A stretch of 29,709 bases of DNA, taken from the NCBI GenBank assembly GCA_002418825.1, contig DIEW01000040.1, positions 1 through 29,709 of the forward strand, given 5' to 3'. Below, one piece after another: positions 7,906 through 15,683 of this stretch. The number at the start of each line of letters is the position of its first letter. Position 1 is the stretch's first letter. The position numbers and the translations under genes are program-made. A model generated the notes under the pieces. It was not told the DNA's origin, ran no database searches, and worked only from the letters and a program-made list of their open reading frames with translations. Origin of the DNA: Syntrophaceae bacterium UBA5764 (GTDB taxonomy: Bacteria; Desulfobacterota; Syntrophia; Syntrophales; Smithellaceae).

Positions 7906-9045
7906 TTATTTTGCTTCCAGATCTTTCAGTTCCATTTTCAGGGATAAATACTTGAGCATGTCCTTAAGCGTGATTATACCAACAAGATTATCCCTCTCCA
8001 CAACCAAAAGCCTGCTGTTGCCAGTTCGGCTCATAATCTCCAGTGCCCTGTTGGCATCTTCATCCGGGCCGATTGATGTTTCTTCATTGCATGGGGCAAT
8101 AATAGTACTTATCGTCTGCGTGGACCATTCCTCGCGCGGAACAGAAGCTACGTGATGAACCGCTACACATCCAACCAATTTCCCGAAAGATAACACCGGA
8201 TACATTTGAAAATGATACTTGTAAACGTAATTGTCCACGAACTCCTGCAGGGACAACGAACGCGATACTGTTAACGGGTTTTTTACCATAAAGTCTTCAA
8301 CTTTCTTTGATTGAAAAAGACCACGGGCCAAAAGTTGCTGGTAGGATCTTTGCGCCGCAGAGCGAATGAACAATCCGATCATAAACCACCACAAACCGCC
8401 CACGAAATTGCCCAAAAATACGGAAATTATGCCGCCAATTATCAACACCATACCCAGTCCCGAGCCGACTCTGGAAGCAATGGCTGTCGCCCAGCGCAAA
8501 TCATTTTTCCATTTCCACAAAATCGAGCGTAAAACCCTGCCGCCGTCTAGAGGAAAAGCGGGCAGCAAGTTAAAAACGGCCAAAACAATGTTCAGCCAGG
8601 CCAAATAAGCAAAAACTCCTTTTAAAACTACGGGCAAACTCTTATTCTCTGCCCAAAATGTAAGAATTAACAAAACCGCGCCGATTAATGCACTGGCCAG
8701 TGGCCCCACAACAGCCATGAAAAATTCCGCCCGCGGATTTGGTGGATCATTTTCCATTTCGGCGACGCCGCCGAAAATAAAAAGAGTTATTCCCGCCATA
8801 ATAATTCCATATTTCCTGGCCATAAGAGAGTGGGCCAGCTCATGCACTACTATGGACAAGAAAAGCCCTATGGCCCCTCCCACCCCCATAAGCCAATAAA
8901 ACAAAACGGGTAAATCCTTATAATATTCAGGGAAAAGTCCACTGGCCAAAGACCATGTAATCAGAGCGGCCAGAATTAGCCAGCTCAAATCAACCTTTAC
9001 TTGAAAACCCAAAAGTTTGAAAAGGGTAACGGAACGTCCAAACAT
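7906..9045 (-). CDS. Site-2 protease family zinc metalloprotease (M50) with CBS domains
   Basis: A polytopic membrane protease of the SpoIVFB-like branch that cuts substrates within the membrane. Numbered from the ATG at 9045, the zinc motif HELAH is at about residues 68-72 and the second ligand motif NLLPAFPLDGG at about 157-169. Five to six hydrophobic segments surround these, and two CBS domains occupy the C-terminal third (KVEDFMVKNPLTVSRSLSLQEFV and SRLLVVERDNLVGIITLKDMLKYL). CBS domains often bind adenine nucleotides or related ligands, so activity may respond to energy state; that is inference. A TTG at 9096 would add 17 residues, but the ATG fits the family start. The substrate is unknown. 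Confidence 0.92.
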   Translation of the reverse strand: MFGRSVTLFKLLGFQVKVDLSWLILAALITWSLASGLFPEYYKDLPVLFYWLMGVGGAIGLFLSIVVHELAHSLMARKYGIIMAGITLFIFGGVAEMENDPPNPRAEFFMAVVGPLASALIGAVLLILTFWAENKSLPVVLKGVFAYLAWLNIVLAVFNLLPAFPLDGGRVLRSILWKWKNDLRWATAIASRVGSGLGMVLIIGGIISVFLGNFVGGLWWFMIGLFIRSAAQRSYQQLLARGLFQSKKVEDFMVKNPLTVSRSLSLQEFVDNYVYKYHFQMYPVLSFGKLVGCVAVHHVASVPREEWSTQTISTIIAPCNEETSIGPDEDANRALEIMSRTGNSRLLVVERDNLVGIITLKDMLKYLSLKMELKDLEAK

Positions 9046-9218
9046 TTTCTGTCTTTCTATTTTTTTATAAAATAGCTCATAAATTATAAAAAGCAATTGA
9101 TAAATTTGCTTTTTTTATTGACTTCCTTTGGCGTTTGATGTCAGGATGAAACCATCCCGTGTGTGTTTTTATTTTTTGTACTATATATATTAAGTTCAAT
9201 CTCTTTTTAAGCAAACAA

Positions 9219-10010
9219 ATGACTACTCAAATTTATTTTTACACCGGTACAGGCAATTCACTGTGGTCAGCCAAAAAGCTTTCCGAAAATTTAGGAAATG
9301 TCGAATTATTGCCATTACCTGTTGTCGCCGGAAAACCGGCAAACCCTCAGGCGGATACTGTCGGACTTGTCTTTCCTGTGCACATCTGGGGATTGCCCAG
9401 ACTGGTCGTCAACTTTGTTAATTGCCTCAAAAGCGATTCTTCCAAATATTATTTTGCCCTTGCTGTAAATGCCGGCCAGGTAGCCGCCACATTGATACAA
9501 CTGAAAAAGCTACTTCTATCCAGGAGCCTTAATCTTGATGCCGGTTTTTCTATCGATATGCCCAGCAATTACATTCCCTGGGGCGGCGCTATTTCTGAAA
9601 AAAAGCAGCAGACAAAATTCAAAACTGCGGCGGAAAAAATCAGCCGCATTGCCGAAGATATCAAAAAGCAAAAAAAGGTTGCGCCTGAGAAAGGCCCCCT
9701 GTGGCAAAATATTCTTTTCTCTTTCCTGTACCGTAAATCATTTCCGCATATTCATAAAATGGACAAATCATTCTGGACGGATGAAAAATGCAATACTTGC
9801 CGTATTTGCGAAAAAATTTGTCCGACACACAATATAGTGATTACTGACGGGAAACCCGCTTGGCAACATCGTTGCGACCAGTGCTTCGCCTGTCTGCAAT
9901 GGTGCCCGGAAGAAGCGATTCAATACGGCAAAAGCACTAAAAACAAAAAACGTTACCGGCATCCTGATATCTCGCTCAGGGATATGATGGCCGGTATGGC
10001 TGACGCTTAA
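9219..10010 (+). CDS. EFR1-type protein: flavodoxin-like domain plus two [4Fe-4S] clusters
   Basis: A 263-residue cytoplasmic redox protein. The N-terminus MTTQIYFYTGTGNSLW is the flavodoxin phosphate-binding loop, and VGLVFPVHIWGLPRLVVNFV and MPSNYIPWGGA continue that fold. The C-terminus has two ferredoxin cluster motifs: CNTCRICEKICP (Cys at about 191, 194, 197, 201) and CDQCFACLQWCP (about 219, 222, 225, 229). This is the layout of EFR1 family ferredoxins of anaerobes, thought to pass low-potential electrons between flavin and Fe-S partners; no partner is visible here. A GTG at 9159 would add 20 residues; I prefer the ATG at 9219 because the flavodoxin loop starts there, though no clear ribosome site precedes either. 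Confidence 0.87.
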   Translation: MTTQIYFYTGTGNSLWSAKKLSENLGNVELLPLPVVAGKPANPQADTVGLVFPVHIWGLPRLVVNFVNCLKSDSSKYYFALAVNAGQVAATLIQLKKLLLSRSLNLDAGFSIDMPSNYIPWGGAISEKKQQTKFKTAAEKISRIAEDIKKQKKVAPEKGPLWQNILFSFLYRKSFPHIHKMDKSFWTDEKCNTCRICEKICPTHNIVITDGKPAWQHRCDQCFACLQWCPEEAIQYGKSTKNKKRYRHPDISLRDMMAGMADA

Positions 10011-10149
10011 TGATTACAGCATAAAGTCGCAGATTAGTATTATTGCGTAACCATTTAATCAATAAAACAGTTATCAATTAATATTATTACGCGTATCGAA
10101 AAATAACCAACGCCCGATTCACCTATCTTTATACGCTATTTATTGGTCT

Positions 10150-11676
10150 TCACTGCGGCAATTTTATTTTCTGCCCCAGATAAAGCGTGTCGCTGCTTTT
10201 CATATTGTTAAGTTGGCACAGCTCATCAATGGTTAGAGAACTACTTTTCGCCAAGGAATAAAGAGTATCTCCTTTTTTCACCACGTAAGCTCTTAGTGTT
10301 TTTGAAGGTGAAACTTTTTTGTTTTCAGCTGGAACAAGAATTTTCTGACCGGCATATACCTTGTCAGTCAATTTTATACCGTTGAGTTTCAACAACACCG
10401 CAAGCGTCGTTTCACGCTCTTTTGCTATGGAAGAAAGCGTATCGCCGGACCTAATTGTGTGATTTATTGTCTCCGTTTTTATGGCTTCATCTTTCTGCCA
10501 ATTCACTGTATTGACGTATTTATTATATACCGGAAACCTGCCAATAAAATATTCACTCACAGATAGGGCAACTGCCTTGGCCAGTTTCTTTTGAAAACTT
10601 GGGTTCTTTAATAAAATTTCTTCTTCTGGATTGGAAAGATACGCGGTTTCCAGCAGCACGGCGGGAATATCCGGTAATTTTAAAACATTAAACGGGGCTT
10701 CTTGAACACTTTCAAATTTTAAGCAGTTTATTTTGTTGAGGTGTTTTATTAATATGTCAGCATAATTTCTCGACAAATTAATCGTGCTGGTCTGAAACAT
10801 GTTCAATATTATCGGGTCAAATTCTTTTTTGCCTTCACTTTCAGGGACACCCCCGATTATGTCCGATAAGTTTTCGTTATTAGCCAAAAGCCTTGCCGCT
10901 TCCGAACTGGCTCCACCCGTGGACAGAGAATATACTGATGAACCCTTAGCCTTACGATTTTTTGCGGCGTCCGCATGAACACTGATAAACAGGCTTGCTT
11001 CTAGATCCCTAGCTATCTTTAGTCGTTTGCTGAAAGACAGGTAATAATCACCGGTACGTGTAAGGACAGCACGGAATCCGGGGATTTTGTCGATTTCTTT
11101 TTTGATTTCTTTGCTGATAGCCAATACAATATTTTTTTCGTATAATTTTTTTCTTGACACCGCTCCGGGATCTTCCCCTCCATGTCCTGGATCAATTACA
11201 ATTATTCTTGTTCGTTTAATTTCGGGCTGAGATTGCACCGCCTCCTTTTCTTGTACGACCGGCACTGGAAACAAAACGTCAACAACAACGCGATCAGGCC
11301 GGCCCTGAAACTTTTTTAGCTTAAATACTTCTGTGCCACTATGATTATCCAAATGAAATTCAATTTTTACCGCATTTTCCGCCCGGCAAAAACATAACTT
11401 CTTCACTCCCGGTTTATTCAATATAATTTCTTTAGGTATCTCTTGATTTATAAACGCTTGGGGAAAATTCAATACAATGAGGTTTTCTTTCTTCTCCACT
11501 TCGTAAACCGGTTCGGCATCAACATCCAAAACGATGCGTGTATGATCCGGCGCTGTCCAATGACGAACATTCAATATTTTCATTGAGGCCTGGCAAGGAG
11601 ATGACACAAAAATGACACAAAACATTATCAGAATGTGGACAATTCCTTGCACCGCGCTATTTTGGGGACTAAACAT
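10150..11676 (-). CDS. N-acetylmuramoyl-L-alanine amidase, AMIN + Amidase_3 + two LysM
   Basis: A periplasmic cell-wall hydrolase that cuts the bond between muramic acid and L-alanine, usually in daughter-cell separation. Domains in order: a signal peptide (about residues 1-30, ending PCQA), an AMIN targeting domain (about 32-135), an Amidase_3 catalytic domain (about 157-377), and two LysM peptidoglycan-binding repeats (about 405-449 and 463-507). Zinc and catalytic residues are visible: His165 and Glu168 region in DPGHGGEDPG, Glu180, His234 in ISVHADAA, and Glu343 in LLETAYLSN. In E. coli the AmiA/B/C enzymes lack LysM; LysM here replaces or adds to septal targeting, as in Desulfobacterota relatives. 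It is divergent from the metF gene across a 191-base gap. Confidence 0.93.
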   Translation of the reverse strand: MFSPQNSAVQGIVHILIMFCVIFVSSPCQASMKILNVRHWTAPDHTRIVLDVDAEPVYEVEKKENLIVLNFPQAFINQEIPKEIILNKPGVKKLCFCRAENAVKIEFHLDNHSGTEVFKLKKFQGRPDRVVVDVLFPVPVVQEKEAVQSQPEIKRTRIIVIDPGHGGEDPGAVSRKKLYEKNIVLAISKEIKKEIDKIPGFRAVLTRTGDYYLSFSKRLKIARDLEASLFISVHADAAKNRKAKGSSVYSLSTGGASSEAARLLANNENLSDIIGGVPESEGKKEFDPIILNMFQTSTINLSRNYADILIKHLNKINCLKFESVQEAPFNVLKLPDIPAVLLETAYLSNPEEEILLKNPSFQKKLAKAVALSVSEYFIGRFPVYNKYVNTVNWQKDEAIKTETINHTIRSGDTLSSIAKERETTLAVLLKLNGIKLTDKVYAGQKILVPAENKKVSPSKTLRAYVVKKGDTLYSLAKSSSLTIDELCQLNNMKSSDTLYLGQKIKLPQ

Positions 11677-11867
11677 GCGTTAAAAGTAACAAATTTTCTT
11701 TCTAACTGCAATATATAAAGAAACAATCCATGATAAACCCGAAACTAAAAACCGCCTTTCTTCTCCTTAGCCGTTTAACTCGTGCTTATTAATTTTTCGT
11801 CGTAAAAGATGTTGACAATATTTTTGGTAAATGCGATTTTTAACGCAAAGATACAGAAAGGTTCTTC
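11677..11867. promoter_or_regulatory. Divergent promoter region between the amidase and metF genes
   Basis: 191 bases, AT-rich, between divergent genes. A perfect TTGACA lies at 11812-11817 on the plus strand, but the -10 position after 16-17 bases (GATTTT area) is poor, so the metF promoter is only suggested. The metF ATG at 11868 has an AAAGG ribosome site. Nothing convincing was found for the amidase gene on the other strand. Confidence 0.35.
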
Positions 11868-13421
11868 ATGCACAATAATCCTTTTAATAAAGCGTTACTG
11901 GATCCACAAATGTTTGCCGTCAGTTGGGAACTGGTGCCAGGAAGGGGGGCAAAAGAAGCGGCGCAGGAAAGGACACTGGCTTTAGCCCAGCGCGCCGCCG
12001 CGGGAGGCAAAATCCACGCCGTGAGCCTTACCGACAATCCGGGGGGAACTCCGGCGATGTCTGCCGACTTTATGGGCACTGAAATTAAAAAGATGGGCAT
12101 TGAACCACTTGTCCATCTTACCTGCAAAGACAAAAATCGCAATCAAATTGAAAGTCAACTTTACGCCCTGGACCGTGCGGGGATTAAAAATCTACTGGTA
12201 ATGAGCGGCGATTATCCCGTATCCGGTTATCTTGGTCGACCTGCGCCGGTTTTTGACTTGGATCCCCTGCACGTCTTGCAACTGATTTCCGAGATGAACC
12301 GCGGTTTGGAATATCCGGCAGGAAGTGGAACTATCCGGCACCAGCCAAGCAATTTTTTCGCCGGGGCCGTTGTTTCTCCATTCAAAGCGACCGAAGCAGA
12401 GCAAATGGCGCAGTATTACAAATTAAAAAAGAAGATTGCCGCGGGCGCCCAATTCATTGTCACACAACTCGGATATGATATACGCAAATTTCAAGAGGTT
12501 CTGCTTTTCATGAAGCAGAATAATGTAAGCATTCCCCTTATGGGCAATATTTACATACTACCTTTCACAACAGCAAAAATGATGAACCGCAACGAGCTTC
12601 CCGGCTCTATTGTCACAGATAAACTCCTCGCGGAAATTGATCATGAGAGAACCGAAACCGATAAAGGGGTGGGCGCCAGGATACTTCGCGCATCCCGTAT
12701 GTATGCCATCATGAAAGGAATGGGCTTTAACGGGGTTCACATCGGCGGCCACAACATCAAATATGAGCAAGTGGAGGAAATCATCCAGCAGGGTGAAACG
12801 CTTGTTCCTCAATGGACCGATTTAATTCGTTACTTCGATTATCCCATCGCCAATGGCTTTTACTATTTTGAACGCGATCCCGGCACGGGTTTGAATCGTG
12901 AAAATCCATCAAACCGCCAGACAGGATCGCGTGAAGCCAAGATGGAATGCTCCTACGGTTTCTCCCTGTTCTTTCATAAACTGATGTTTGAGCCCGGGAA
13001 AAAGCTTTACGGCATCATGAAAAACATCAGTCGTAAAGCAGCCGGCACAAAACTGGAGAACATTTTTCACAAACTGGAGCACCTGACCAAAGTTTTGCTT
13101 TTCGATTGCCAGGACTGCGGGGACTGCGCCTTAATCGATGTTGCTTATCTTTGCCCGATGTCGCAATGCCCCAAGAATCAGCGAAACGGAGCCTGTGGTG
13201 GGAGTTTTAACGGATGGTGTGAAGTTTATCCGGGGAAAAAACAGTGCATTTATGTCCGGGCCTATGCCCGGTTAAAAAAACACGGGCAGAAAACACAACT
13301 CGAGAAAGACATTGTTCCTCCTTGTAACTGGGATCTTTATCAAACTTCTTCCTGGATAAATTTCTATTCCGGTAAAGATCACGCCTCCAAGAAGTATAAC
13401 ACCACATCGTCCGGAAACTGA
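11868..13421 (+). CDS. metF: Methylenetetrahydrofolate reductase with MetV-like C-terminal domain
   Basis: A 517-residue protein with an N-terminal MTHFR TIM barrel (about 1-310) that interconverts methylene- and methyl-tetrahydrofolate, joined to a cysteine-rich C-terminal domain of the MetV/"MTHFR C-terminal" type (about 370-490). Seen in the barrel: FAVSWELVPGRG with the Glu near the start, HLTCKDKNRNQIES, NLLVMSGDYP, and GVHIGGHN. The tail has Cys at about 414, 417 and 420 (CQDCGDC), then YLCPMSQCPKNQRNGACGGS and GWCEVYPGKKQCIY, a cluster that in MetVF enzymes is linked to Fe-S or zinc binding. In acetogens MetF and MetV are often separate genes; here they form one chain. The likely role is the methyl branch of the Wood-Ljungdahl pathway or methionine synthesis, in the cytoplasm. 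Confidence 0.88.
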   Translation: MHNNPFNKALLDPQMFAVSWELVPGRGAKEAAQERTLALAQRAAAGGKIHAVSLTDNPGGTPAMSADFMGTEIKKMGIEPLVHLTCKDKNRNQIESQLYALDRAGIKNLLVMSGDYPVSGYLGRPAPVFDLDPLHVLQLISEMNRGLEYPAGSGTIRHQPSNFFAGAVVSPFKATEAEQMAQYYKLKKKIAAGAQFIVTQLGYDIRKFQEVLLFMKQNNVSIPLMGNIYILPFTTAKMMNRNELPGSIVTDKLLAEIDHERTETDKGVGARILRASRMYAIMKGMGFNGVHIGGHNIKYEQVEEIIQQGETLVPQWTDLIRYFDYPIANGFYYFERDPGTGLNRENPSNRQTGSREAKMECSYGFSLFFHKLMFEPGKKLYGIMKNISRKAAGTKLENIFHKLEHLTKVLLFDCQDCGDCALIDVAYLCPMSQCPKNQRNGACGGSFNGWCEVYPGKKQCIYVRAYARLKKHGQKTQLEKDIVPPCNWDLYQTSSWINFYSGKDHASKKYNTTSSGN

Positions 13422-13515
13422 CAAAAGCCATTATTTCTCTTTTGGTATTCCATTATATCTTCATTACAATTTATCCGTTGAAGATTATATCTGTATATAG
13501 TAGAAGCTGCCGGGG

Positions 13516-13592
13516 GGGCGATTAGCTCAGTTGGATAGAGCGCTGGTCTCCGGAACCAGAGGCCGTGAGTTCGAATCTCACATCGCCTACCA
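13516..13592 (+). tRNA. tRNA-Arg (anticodon CCG)
   Basis: A complete cloverleaf can be folded. The acceptor GGGCGAT pairs with ATCGCCT (one G-U at the end), the D arm is GCTC-AGTTGGATA-GAGC, the anticodon stem is CTGGT/ACCAG around the loop CTCCGGA with anticodon CCG, and the T arm is GTGAG-TTCGAAT-CTCAC. The 3' CCA is encoded. CCG reads arginine codon CGG. It stands alone, between metF and the S74 repeat-protein gene, and could be an integration point for accessory DNA, although no integrase is visible. Confidence 0.96.
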
Positions 13593-13706
13593 TATTTACA
13601 TTTTTTATCTGAGGAATCCGCTAACAAGAGTATTTTGGTCTTTCCTGTTCGCCGTTTTCTTAACGTTTTCCCGCAAAAAAATAATGGCTTAACGATAAGT
13701 TTTTAT

Positions 13707-13719
13707 GTACTATTAGTAC
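13707..13719. promoter_or_regulatory. Small perfect inverted repeat upstream of the S74 gene
   Basis: GTACT-ATT-AGTAC is a perfect 5+3+5 inverted repeat at 13707-13719. It lies just upstream of the candidate promoter of the repeat-protein gene and could bind a regulator; no regulator is known for it, and so short a palindrome can arise by chance. Confidence 0.25.
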
Positions 13720-13723
13720 GAAG

Positions 13724-13751
13724 TTTGCAGTGGAAGAAAAAACAATATAAT
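13724..13751 (+). promoter_or_regulatory. Candidate promoter for the S74 repeat-protein gene
   Basis: A perfect -10 hexamer TATAAT at 13746-13751 is preceded after 16 bases by TTTGCA (13724-13729), which matches four of six -35 positions. It is about 60 bases upstream of the ATG at 13812, which has an AGGAG ribosome site. Confidence 0.45.
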
Positions 13752-13811
13752 GATTACAAAAGCAGATGATAATCTCTGGCGTAATCACAAAAAGCAACAA
13801 GGAGAAAAACC

Positions 13812-14828
13812 ATGAAGAGCAAATATACGATTTATTCACTGGTCATTTTATTGTGTGTGCTCACAGGAAACGCATGGGGCGCTAATGAGCAAAATACTGT
13901 TCAAGGCGAGGGCGCCGGAGCTGCCAGCAATGGTTCCTACAATTCCTTTTTCGGTTATTATACCGGCAATAAAAACAACGGCGATGCCAACACCTTCGTC
14001 GGACACTGCGCCGGCAGGGAAAATAACTACGGTTACTTCAACACGTTTATCGGAATATATGCCGGTTGGTACAACATTGTTGGTTCTTACAACAACTTCA
14101 TAGGCTACGCCGCGGGCTATGTCAATCAAGGCAATCATAACAATTTCTTCGGAGCCGAAGCGGGCCGCAAAAACACTCAAGGCAAATGGAACATTTTTTT
14201 CGGTCATAATGCGGGCTATTCCAATACAACCGGGAGTAACAACGTTTTACTCGGCTACCAGGCCGGCTATAGTAACATCATTGGTTCCGGAAATGTCTTT
14301 CTAGGATATCAGGCAGGTTATAATGAAAAAAGCTCGAATAAACTTTATATAAACAATTCGAATGCCGTTAACCCTCTGGTTTACGGGAACTTTTCTACTA
14401 AAATCGTAAATATAAACGGGAAATTAGGTATAGGGAAAAAGGCTCCCGCATATCCGATACATTTGGCCAGTGGTGCGCGTGTTACTACAGGAGGAGTTTG
14501 GACTAATGCTTCGAGCCGAGAATATAAAGACAACATTAAAACTCTGAGTGCTCATGAAGCACTGAATACCTTGGAAGGGCTCAATCCGGTAAAATTCGTT
14601 TACAAAGCCGATAGGGGTGAACAGCATGTGGGGTTTATTGCCGAGGATGTACCAGAACTTGTTGCCACGAAAGACCGCAAGGGATTGAGCTCAATGGACA
14701 TTGTTACTGTGCTGACCAAAGTAGTGCAAGAGCAACAGAAAACGATTGAACGGCAACAGGAGATTATCTCCAAACACGCGGAGAAAATAGCACAGCTTGA
14801 GCGATCGTTCACGTCAAAGGTGGATTGA
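13812..14828 (+). CDS. Secreted repeat protein with C-terminal peptidase S74 (endosialidase chaperone) domain
   Basis: A 338-residue exported protein. A signal peptide ends near residue 24 (LLCVLTGNAWGA). Residues about 42-175 hold eight tandem 16-17-residue repeats with consensus xxNxFxGxxAGxxNxxG. The C-terminal half has the S74 intramolecular chaperone signature: SSREYKDNI (Ser at about 234 and Lys at about 239 aligned to the self-cleaving dyad), HVGFIAEDVPELV, then a coiled-coil end (VVQEQQKTIERQQEIISKH). In phage tail spikes this domain drives trimer folding and then cleaves itself off. Here the protein is a bacterial surface or secreted trimeric fibre candidate; the role in the cell is unknown. 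The ATG is supported by AAGGAG 8 bases upstream. Confidence 0.85.
   Translation: MKSKYTIYSLVILLCVLTGNAWGANEQNTVQGEGAGAASNGSYNSFFGYYTGNKNNGDANTFVGHCAGRENNYGYFNTFIGIYAGWYNIVGSYNNFIGYAAGYVNQGNHNNFFGAEAGRKNTQGKWNIFFGHNAGYSNTTGSNNVLLGYQAGYSNIIGSGNVFLGYQAGYNEKSSNKLYINNSNAVNPLVYGNFSTKIVNINGKLGIGKKAPAYPIHLASGARVTTGGVWTNASSREYKDNIKTLSAHEALNTLEGLNPVKFVYKADRGEQHVGFIAEDVPELVATKDRKGLSSMDIVTVLTKVVQEQQKTIERQQEIISKHAEKIAQLERSFTSKVD
13935..14336 (+). repeat. Eight tandem glycine/asparagine repeats within the S74 protein
   Basis: 402 bases encode eight units of 16-17 codons. Each has Asn at position 3, an aromatic or aliphatic at 5, Gly at 7, Ala-Gly (once Thr-Gly) at about 10-11, Asn at about 14 and usually Gly at the end. 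DNA identity between units is modest, so the array is old; the last two units (both with GYQAGY) are most alike. Regular Gly/Asn repeats of this length suggest a stacked beta-solenoid or beta-roll. Confidence 0.8.
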
Positions 14829-14920
14829 TTGCCGACCGCAACAACACCGCAAATTTATTTTACGAGAAAGTCGTGAAGGCCAACACGAAATCCTGGCTCT
14901 CAGTTCCTATTGATAAATAG
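14822..14920 (+). pseudogene. Possible GNAT acetyltransferase C-terminal remnant
   Basis: Out of frame with, and overlapping, the last codons of the S74 gene, 32 open codons end at TAG 14918-14920. They read GLIADRNNTANLFYEKV then ANTKSWLSVPIDK. The NN-T-A-x-x-x-FYEK pattern is the usual C-terminal motif of GNAT acetyltransferases. No start codon or N-terminal part exists, so if the match is real this is a broken remnant. Chance resemblance is possible for so short a stretch. Confidence 0.3.
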
Positions 14921-14987
14921 GAAAAATATTTTTAACGTATTTGTAGAGACAACCCTTTCGGCTATTAGGGCAAGGAGAACAAGCATC

Positions 14988-15671
14988 ATGAACATGAAAT
15001 ACACCGCGGCAAAAAAAGAAGTCCTTGAAGCCAGCTTATGGCTTTCTTCTCACGGATATTTTGGCTCTCTCAGAGGTTCCGGGGGGAACGTTTCCGTGCG
15101 TGTTGACCAATCATCAATGGCGATAACGCCTTCTTCCATAAAGTACGATGATCTTTCCGCAAACGATATTTGCATAGTTGGCTTAGACAATACGCCGATT
15201 GACGTCAAAGATGATCTTAAACCTTCAGTAGAAACCGTTCTACACAGCGTCATTTACGCCAACCGTCCGGATGTCCATGCTGTTGTTCACACGCATCAAA
15301 TTTACGGCAGTGTCTTTTCTGTTATTAACACGCCAATCCCTTCTCTTTTCGACGAAGTCACCTTTGCGCTGGGAAAAACTATTGAAGTCATCCCATACGC
15401 TCTTTCCGGCAGTCCGGAACTGGCCGCCAATGTGAAAACCAAGCTGTCCAACAACGCCAATGCCTACATCATACAAAATCACGGCACTCTTACGCTGGGA
15501 AAAACTCTGGATAAAGCCATTCTTCACGCCGAGCTCTTGGAAAAAGTCTCCTATATTTACTACCTGGCTCTTTCCACCGGCAAGACAGTTTCTGAGCTAC
15601 CCTCTTCCGTTTCTGAACTTGCCGCCGCCCTGCGCGACTCTGAAGTAGCTAAGGCATTAAAAAAGAATTAA
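14988..15671 (+). CDS. Class II aldolase/adducin-family sugar-phosphate aldolase (FucA-like)
   Basis: A zinc-dependent aldolase of the L-fuculose-1-phosphate/ribulose-phosphate aldolase family, cleaving a ketose-1-phosphate to DHAP and an aldehyde. Seen: GSGGNVSVRV (phosphate-binding GN.S motif), ITPSSIKYDDL, the Glu in PSVETVLHSVIY, the HxH zinc pair in VVHTHQIYG, and the third zinc His in IQNHGTLTLGKTLDKA. The likely start is the ATG at 14988 with an AGGAG site 10 bases upstream, giving 227 residues; an earlier start at 14910 would add 26 residues with no family similarity. It converges with the RLP operon (13 bases between stops). A shared pathway is attractive, since the operon has a sugar kinase, but the genes are on opposite strands. 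The exact substrate is unknown. Confidence 0.87.
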   Translation: MNMKYTAAKKEVLEASLWLSSHGYFGSLRGSGGNVSVRVDQSSMAITPSSIKYDDLSANDICIVGLDNTPIDVKDDLKPSVETVLHSVIYANRPDVHAVVHTHQIYGSVFSVINTPIPSLFDEVTFALGKTIEVIPYALSGSPELAANVKTKLSNNANAYIIQNHGTLTLGKTLDKAILHAELLEKVSYIYYLALSTGKTVSELPSSVSELAAALRDSEVAKALKKN

Positions 15672-15683
15672 TATGAATTAGAA

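Noticed and set aside
10034..10094. Pair of similar AT-rich stretches (TTAGTATTATTGCG and TTAATATTATTACG) after the EFR1 gene
   Set aside because: Only about 14 bases alike, with mismatches, in a very AT-rich gap; not enough to call a repeat or attachment site.
13423..13443. Possible terminator CAAAAG...CTTTTG after metF
   Set aside because: The stem is only six A/T-rich pairs, the loop is long and no T run follows; not supported as a terminator.
14906..14921. CCTATT-GATA-AATAGG hairpin before the aldolase gene
   Set aside because: A six-pair stem without a proper T tail directly after it; too weak to call a terminator for the S74 gene.
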